Of a stretch of DNA of 18,791 nt, positions 14,872-18,791 are shown piece by piece (the first letter of the stretch is position 1; every line of letters starts with the position of its first letter). Below the pieces are notes generated by a model that saw nothing but the letters and a program-made list of their open reading frames with translations, did not search any database and was not told where the DNA came from. Both the position numbers and the translations under genes were made by a program. The DNA comes from JANLSE01 sp038214135 (GTDB lineage: Bacteria > Chloroflexota > Chloroflexia > Chloroflexales > Roseiflexaceae). The stretch covers positions 1-18,791 of the forward strand of contig JBBQSD010000125.1 in NCBI GenBank assembly GCA_038214135.1, written 5' to 3'.

Positions 14872-15471
14872 ATGACCTCGACATCCGAACGTCCGGCCCC
14901 GCGATTTATTGGTGTTGACACCTATCGTGATCCGAAGGGCCGCTTTGCATTCCGCTACCCAAGCAATTGGCACAAGTTCAATTTGGCCGAGAAACGTGAG
15001 GGGGTACTCTATTCGCCCGAGGCCGAAAATCCCCAAACCTGGTTTTCGGTGTGGGTGACGGATCTCAAGGAACATGTTGTCGCAGAGGATCTGCATGTCC
15101 TACGCCAGGGTGTCGAACAGGGGTTGGCCCAACTTACCGAATGCACAATCGAACAGAGCACCGATGATGTGCTCAACAATCTGATAAAATTTGAACGCGT
15201 TTTCACCTTTCGCGATGGCGACACGATCCGCAAATGGCGGCAATGGCTACTGTATGTCGATCACTGGCTCATGGTGATCACCTACCAGGCCGAAAACTCC
15301 ACAGAGTATGACTACTGGTATGCGATGGTCAACCAGTCGTTTGTTCATTTCACCTTGCCCGAAGAGCTCTGGTTTGCTGTGGATCGCGATCTCGCTGGTG
15401 TTACTCGCTCCCAATCGCCGAGTATCGAGCCACAACAGGCAGATGACGAGCAGGATGAGGGAACGAGCTAA
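14872..15471 (+). CDS. Small PsbP-like fold protein of unknown function
   Basis: This 199-residue soluble protein has no signal peptide or membrane segment. Residues 18-35 (TYRDPKGRFAF, then YPSNW) match the opening strand pattern shared by PsbP-like and DUF1795-like domains, followed by alternating strands such as FSVWVTDL and an amphipathic helix with paired negative residues. The last 25 residues are acidic and probably disordered. In plants and cyanobacteria PsbP serves photosystem II, but bacterial relatives are widespread and mostly uncharacterised, so no photosynthetic role is implied. ATG 14872 has AAAGGA at 14858-14863 with 8 nt spacing. It stands alone between the permease and cysteine synthase genes; function unknown. 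Confidence 0.65.
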   Translation: MTSTSERPAPRFIGVDTYRDPKGRFAFRYPSNWHKFNLAEKREGVLYSPEAENPQTWFSVWVTDLKEHVVAEDLHVLRQGVEQGLAQLTECTIEQSTDDVLNNLIKFERVFTFRDGDTIRKWRQWLLYVDHWLMVITYQAENSTEYDYWYAMVNQSFVHFTLPEELWFAVDRDLAGVTRSQSPSIEPQQADDEQDEGTS

Positions 15472-15503
15472 CTGGTACTCCAACGAGGCACATGTGCTAT
15501 GGT

Positions 15504-15532
15504 GTACGAACACGATATATCGCGTCCCTGCC
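15504..15532. repeat. 29-bp hairpin repeat, copy 2 (inverted)
   Basis: The reverse complement matches 6434-6462 over the full 29 nt with three differences by eye (the loop GT/AT and two in one arm). Here the arm ATCGCGTCC (15519-15527) pairs imperfectly with GAACACGAT (15508-15516). It lies 33 nt after the stop of the PsbP-like gene. Confidence 0.7.
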
Positions 15533-15572
15533 TAATTGTAGCCCATCACCTGGACTCTGACGAACTACCAGC

Positions 15573-15600
15573 TTGACGTGGTATTATTCGGGTCTATAAT
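15573..15600 (+). promoter_or_regulatory. Sigma-70-type promoter of the cysteine synthase gene
   Basis: TTGACG (15573-15578), 16-nt spacer, then a consensus TATAAT (15595-15600). Transcription would start near 15607, giving a leader of about 40 nt with GGAG at 15636-15639, 7 nt before the ATG. No riboswitch-like structure fits in the short leader. Confidence 0.8.
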
Positions 15601-15646
15601 TATTACATAGATCTATCAACAAACCTAAGAATGAGGGAGCGGCACA

Positions 15647-16579
15647 ATGGGCCACATTTACAACAATATCACTGATCTCGTCGGGCGGACGCCATTGGTC
15701 AGGTTGAACAAGATCAACGACACCCATGCGACTATTGTGGCGAAGCTGGAATGGTTCAATCCGGCGGGTAGCGTGAAGGATCGCATCGGATTGGCAATGA
15801 TCGAGGCAGCTGAGCGCGATGGCATTATCACGCCAGGCAAAACGGTGATCGTCGAGCCAACAAGTGGCAACACAGGGATTGGGCTGGCATTTGTCGCTGC
15901 GGCCAAGGGCTACAAGATCATCCTGACCATGCCCGAGACCATGAGCCTTGAGCGGCGCAAATTGTTGCGTGGCTATGGCGCGGATCTTGTACTGACACCG
16001 GGTGCCGAGGGTATGCGTGGCGCAATTGCCCATGCAGAGGCGATTGCCGCCGAACTGCCAAACGCCTGGGTTCCACAGCAGTTCAAGAACCCAGCCAACC
16101 CCGAAATCCATCGCAGGACGACCGCCGAGGAGTTGTGGAACGACACAGATGGCCAGATCGATATTCTGATCGCTGGTGTTGGCACCGGTGGCACAATCAC
16201 CGGCGTTTCGGAGATCCTCAAGGCTCGTAAGCCATCATTCAAGGCGATTGCCATTGAGCCAGAGGCATCGCCAGTGCTTTCGGGTGGCAAGCCTGGCCCA
16301 CATAAGATTCAGGGTATTGGTGCAGGGTTTGTGCCGGATGTGCTGAACACCCATTCCTACGATGAGGTCATTCAGGTCTCGAATGATAACTCATTTGAGA
16401 CTGCCCGCCGCCTTGCGAAAGAAGAGGGATTGTTGGTTGGCATCAGTTCTGGTGCAGCTGCCTGGGCCGCACTTGAGGTTGGGCGCAGGCCCGAGAATGC
16501 AGGCAAGCTGATCGTCTTCATCAGTGCATCGAATGGCGAGCGCTACCTCAGTACCGTCCTGTTCGCCGACGAGCCGTAG
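15647..16579 (+). CDS. cysK: Cysteine synthase A (O-acetylserine sulfhydrylase)
   Basis: A 310-residue PLP enzyme that makes L-cysteine from O-acetyl-L-serine and sulfide. The cofactor lysine is K44 in PAGSVKDR, the substrate loop is TSGNTG (72-77), the phosphate-binding glycine loop is GVGTGGT (177-183), and GISSGAAA lies near 265. The C-terminal ERYLST pattern of the family is present, so the protein is complete. Cystathionine beta-synthase shares the fold, but there is no extra N- or C-terminal domain, so synthase is preferred. It has its own near-consensus promoter. Oddity: the stop codon TAG lies inside CGTAGGGGC, the outer arm of a repeat block (16575-16702), suggesting that the repeat entered exactly at the gene end. 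Confidence 0.95.
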   Translation: MGHIYNNITDLVGRTPLVRLNKINDTHATIVAKLEWFNPAGSVKDRIGLAMIEAAERDGIITPGKTVIVEPTSGNTGIGLAFVAAAKGYKIILTMPETMSLERRKLLRGYGADLVLTPGAEGMRGAIAHAEAIAAELPNAWVPQQFKNPANPEIHRRTTAEELWNDTDGQIDILIAGVGTGGTITGVSEILKARKPSFKAIAIEPEASPVLSGGKPGPHKIQGIGAGFVPDVLNTHSYDEVIQVSNDNSFETARRLAKEEGLLVGISSGAAAWAALEVGRRPENAGKLIVFISASNGERYLSTVLFADEP

Positions 16580-16702
16580 GGGCGGTTCGTGAACCGCCCA
16601 CCCAGATGGGCCATGTTTATCCAATGCGTAGAGGCGCACCAAGGTGTGCGCTGCATTGTGCATCATTGCGGGCAGACACGTTGATCTGCCCCTACGCATT
16701 GG
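16575..16702. repeat. 128-bp nest of inverted repeats after cysK
   Basis: Outer arms CGTAGGGGC (16575-16583) and GCCCCTACG (16688-16696) are perfect complements. Inside are GGGCGGTTC/GAACCGCCC (16580-16599), CCAATGCGTAG/CTACGCATTGG (16621-16631, 16692-16702), GCGCAC/GTGCGC (16634-16651) and GGGCAGA/TCTGCCC (16670-16691). The first inner hairpin is the core of the 34-bp palindrome at 3953-3986. The block looks like a small non-coding mobile or composite palindromic element and probably ends cysK transcription. Confidence 0.75.
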
Positions 16703-16761
16703 CCTATCACGGTGTATCATGGCAATCTAACACAAACAATATCTATTCGACAAAGAATTGC

Positions 16762-16791
16762 TCCACAAACGTTTTGGCATGTGTGTATAAT
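16762..16791 (+). promoter_or_regulatory. Possible promoter of the HD-pgsA pair
   Basis: A consensus TATAAT (16786-16791) is preceded at 18 nt by TCCACA (16762-16767), a 4-of-6 match to the -35 box. A start near 16798 gives a leader of about 30 nt to GTG 16829. Confidence 0.45.
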
Positions 16792-16828
16792 ACTGGTGCT
16801 GATCTGATCGTAGAATAGACAAGAGATC

Positions 16829-17374
16829 GTGAATCGACCATATCAATCACCAAGAGTTAGAGCAATGCTTCATTACATCGCTGATCTGTTGGATCACCCG
16901 AAGGTTGTGGAAACCCGCGACCATATTCACCACAACATCCCCAAACATGATCATCTGCTACGCACGGTAAAATATTCATTTATGATCGCACGCCTGCTGC
17001 GTGCCGATCAGCGCATTTGTGTGCGCGCAGCCCTCATCCACGATATTGATTCGCGCTATGGAACAGTAACAACCCATGGTGCGGTTGCTGCACGCTGGGC
17101 AGCATCCCAGGGTGAGCCAGAATTGGTGTGCCGGGCGATTGTGAGCCACATGTACCCGCTTGGCCCTGCACCAACAACCCGCGAGGGGTGGGTATTGGTT
17201 ATGGCCGACAAAGTGGCATCACTTGGCGATCTGAAGCAGTTTGTTGGCGGTATGCTGAATGGCAGCAGTATTGCAACCCGCCGCCGCCTGAAAGTCACCG
17301 ATCCATTTCTGCGCCAGCGTGCCCGATCTGGTATTCGTACGCGCCTGCGTCGGCGGAGCAGCAAACACACGTGA
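16829..17374 (+). CDS. HD-domain phosphohydrolase, uncharacterised
   Basis: The 181-residue protein carries the full HD-superfamily metal set: H42 (KHDHLL), the H71-D72 doublet in ALIHDID, and D127 in MADKVAS, with additional H83 and H107 in the positions used by HD hydrolases. The last 35 residues are rich in Arg and Lys, fitting contact with nucleic acid or an acidic membrane. HD proteins hydrolyse phosphate esters of nucleotides or other small molecules; the substrate here is not known. The GTG start (16829) is preceded by AAGAGAT; ATG 16865 is an alternative. The stop overlaps the GTG of the phosphatidyltransferase gene, so the two are translated together, suggesting a shared lipid-related or membrane job (inference). 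Confidence 0.75.
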   Translation: MNRPYQSPRVRAMLHYIADLLDHPKVVETRDHIHHNIPKHDHLLRTVKYSFMIARLLRADQRICVRAALIHDIDSRYGTVTTHGAVAARWAASQGEPELVCRAIVSHMYPLGPAPTTREGWVLVMADKVASLGDLKQFVGGMLNGSSIATRRRLKVTDPFLRQRARSGIRTRLRRRSSKHT

Positions 17375-17922
17375 CGCAATCGCAACCATTTCATATCCGC
17401 GAATTGCTTTACCCAGCCAACCTGCTGACGATCATGCGCCTGATTCTTGTGCCAGTCATTCTGCGTGATATGCGCTCACGTGAACATCATCGCCGCGCTG
17501 GCATTACCCTGGCAGCCGCATTATTCAGCGATATCATTGACGGCCCAATCGCCCGCAGCCGTGGCGAGGTCTCGAACATTGGCAAAATCCTCGATCCAAT
17601 CACCGACAAACTGTTGCTCAATGGTGCTGCCCTGGCATTTGCTCGTGCTGGCCGCTTGCCGCGCTGGATTGTTGGCCTGATCATCGCCCGCGATGCCGCC
17701 ATCCTACTCGGTAGCGCTGTGATCTATCGCCGCCACACTAATATCGAAATGGCACAGCCACTCGGCAAAGCAACCACAGTTGCCTTCGGAGCTGCCCTCC
17801 TATTCGAACTGCTTGGCCGCCCACGCGCCAGCCGCCCGCTATTTCTGATTGCCCTGATCACTATGCTCGGTTCGGTTATTCAATATGGGCGCACATTCGT
17901 GCGCGCTATTCATCGGAATTAA
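17371..17922 (+). CDS. pgsA: CDP-alcohol phosphatidyltransferase (PgsA-like, phosphatidylglycerophosphate synthase)
   Basis: This 183-residue membrane enzyme has the complete CDP-alcohol phosphotransferase signature D-x2-D-G-x2-A-R-x8-G-x3-D-x3-D at residues 54-79 (D54, D57, G58, A61, R62, G71, D75, D79). Several hydrophobic helices follow. It would transfer a phosphatidyl group from CDP-diacylglycerol to an alcohol; the size and the N-terminal NLLTIMR pattern favour glycerol-3-phosphate (PgsA) over inositol or serine enzymes. The frame is open far upstream to 17128, but that part overlaps the HD gene and looks non-coding. GTG 17371 overlaps the HD stop as GTGA, with GGAG 13 nt upstream. The symbol rests on family resemblance only. 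Confidence 0.82.
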   Translation: MTQSQPFHIRELLYPANLLTIMRLILVPVILRDMRSREHHRRAGITLAAALFSDIIDGPIARSRGEVSNIGKILDPITDKLLLNGAALAFARAGRLPRWIVGLIIARDAAILLGSAVIYRRHTNIEMAQPLGKATTVAFGAALLFELLGRPRASRPLFLIALITMLGSVIQYGRTFVRAIHRN

Positions 17923-17941
17923 TGCTTTGGGAACCGTTCAA

Positions 17942-18105
17942 GGGTACCCGACCCGCAAGGGATGTTTGTGGCCCACCACCGCCCGATGATCATGCCAGGG
18001 CTGCGGATGGGCAACCACCGTGGCCAATTGCGCCGCGTGGACAACACGATAGGCAATGGACGGAGGACGCAGCAGGCATCCGCATCCGGCCACAGAGGGT
18101 ACCCG
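17942..18105. repeat. Segment bounded by GGGTACCCG copies
   Basis: GGGTACCCG occurs at 17942-17950 and 18097-18105. TGTGGCC just inside the left copy (within 17966-17972) is inverted as GGCCACA (18088-18094) at the right. The segment contains copy C of the 46-bp repeat. Similarity of the RHS remnant to its family seems to stop at the right boundary, so the segment may be an insertion. Confidence 0.45.
17960..18005 (+). repeat. 46-bp dispersed repeat, copy C
   Basis: It aligns without gaps to 8760-8805 and 8854-8899. Here the conserved end reads GATCATGCCA, then GGCTGCG after one base. It lies 9 kb from the other copies, in the same orientation. Confidence 0.55.
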
Positions 18106-18690
18106 CCTTCTCTACCAAACGAATAGCTGGAACAGTATCAGGCTCAGTGCTCCCATTTCTGAGACCATTAGCCAATTCATCGACTGTTCGACCATCTTTA
18201 AATCGGTAATTGATGCTATCCTGACTAAAACGTACAGCTTGAGGATTTATTTTTCTTTCTGAAGGAATTCCCGTTGTACCTACTCCAGTAGCCGTCGGAT
18301 GAATCGACCCCTCCGCTTCCATGGTCTGGCCACACATATCGGGGAGTGGTTCGGGCGGGATCGGTTCCGTGCCCTGAGTACCTTTGACCCGCCGCGCCCA
18401 CCTGGACCACCCCCGGTTCCTGTTGAACCACCCATGCCTTTCGCATCGTCTCGACCATCAGCGACCGTATGCCCACTCGGATCGGTATTCCTGATTGGAT
18501 TATTCAGCATATAGCTATATCGGTTCAGCTGCTGCGGATCACCTGGCCCTTGACTAGAGCCACCACCATCCATGGCCAGGGCCCCAGCACCCGGCACGAT
18601 ACTATCCGCCGAAATGAACCGCCCGAGGTTAGGATCGTAATACCGGGCATTATCGTACGGCAACTGGCCAGATAGCGCAGTGGGATGCGC
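17990..18690 (-). pseudogene. Remnant of an RHS-repeat protein C-terminus with a toxin-like tip
   Basis: On the minus strand, 18663 downward encodes the RHS core signature: ARYYDPNLGRFISADSIVP, then LNRYSYMLNNPIRNTDPSGH, after which RHS proteins carry variable toxin tips. The frame is closed upstream by TAA at 18691-18693, so the large repeat body is missing. Near 18383-18385, in a Gly-rich linker, a one-base shift in a run of three A's changes frame; restored, the text continues GSKGTQGTEPIPPEPLPD into a tip domain (VRFSQDSI, DGRTVDEL, PAIRLVEK). That pattern recalls ParB-like RHS tips, which normally continue to a DNRRL motif; here the sequence loses sense near 18100 at a GGGTACCC boundary. 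No immunity gene is recognised. Broken at both ends, hence a pseudogene. Confidence 0.7.
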
Positions 18691-18791
18691 TTAGTAGGTG
18701 CTGGGTTGATTGCTCATCTGGAAAGGTGCAACAGATGCATCGTTTTGCTGTTCACGTATGGTCATTGTGGATCATGCACATGAAGCCGTTC

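Noticed and set aside
14872..15471. Photosystem II assembly role for the PsbP-like protein
   Set aside because: Only a short pattern matches, there is no signal peptide, and no photosynthesis gene is nearby.
17128..17370. Extended PgsA frame overlapping the HD gene
   Set aside because: The added 81 codons are rich in Pro, Cys and Trp with no membrane or enzyme pattern, and lie over a well-supported HD-domain frame. The GTGA overlap gives a better start.

Overview
The window looks like a piece of a Chloroflexota (Chloroflexia-type) chromosome. The inference rests on moderate-to-high GC, a lipoprotein with a long Ala/Pro/Thr linker, RHS-type sequence of a style common there, and intergenic DNA full of short palindromic and word repeats. 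No rRNA, tRNA, CRISPR array, integrase or complete transposase was seen.

Positions 1-10634 form a likely nitrogen-heterocycle uptake and degradation locus on two converging units. On the plus strand are a two-subunit molybdenum hydroxylase (small 2Fe-2S subunit cut by the window edge, then a Tat-exported large subunit) and an M20-family N-carbamoyl-amino-acid hydrolase. On the minus strand, reading from a strong promoter near 10.79 kb, are permease, ATPase, second permease and substrate-binding lipoprotein of a NitT/TauT-like ABC importer, then a luciferase-like flavin oxidoreductase and a dihydropyrimidinase/hydantoinase. The two halves meet at a perfect 34-bp palindrome. Known family chemistry suggests import of a pyrimidine- or hydantoin-like ring, ring opening by the dihydropyrimidinase and removal of the carbamoyl group by the M20 enzyme. 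The molybdo-hydroxylase and flavoprotein would carry out redox steps. The exact substrate cannot be read from sequence.

At 10.76-10.83 kb two divergent promoters sit back to back. The plus-strand side starts with a polysaccharide-deacetylase-like protein, followed by a large FtsX-type permease with no ATPase next to it, and a small PsbP-like protein of unknown role. Next come a cysteine synthase with its own near-consensus promoter, a 128-bp nest of inverted repeats that supplies its stop codon, and an HD-domain phosphohydrolase overlapping by 4 nt a CDP-alcohol phosphatidyltransferase (PgsA-like).

The right end (about 17.9-18.7 kb) holds the decayed C-terminus of an RHS-repeat protein on the minus strand, with a frameshift and a tip that loses similarity at a repeat boundary.

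Repeats are the second theme. At least five short families occur, several placed immediately after stop codons. They include a 46-bp element in three ungapped copies and a 29-bp hairpin in two copies.
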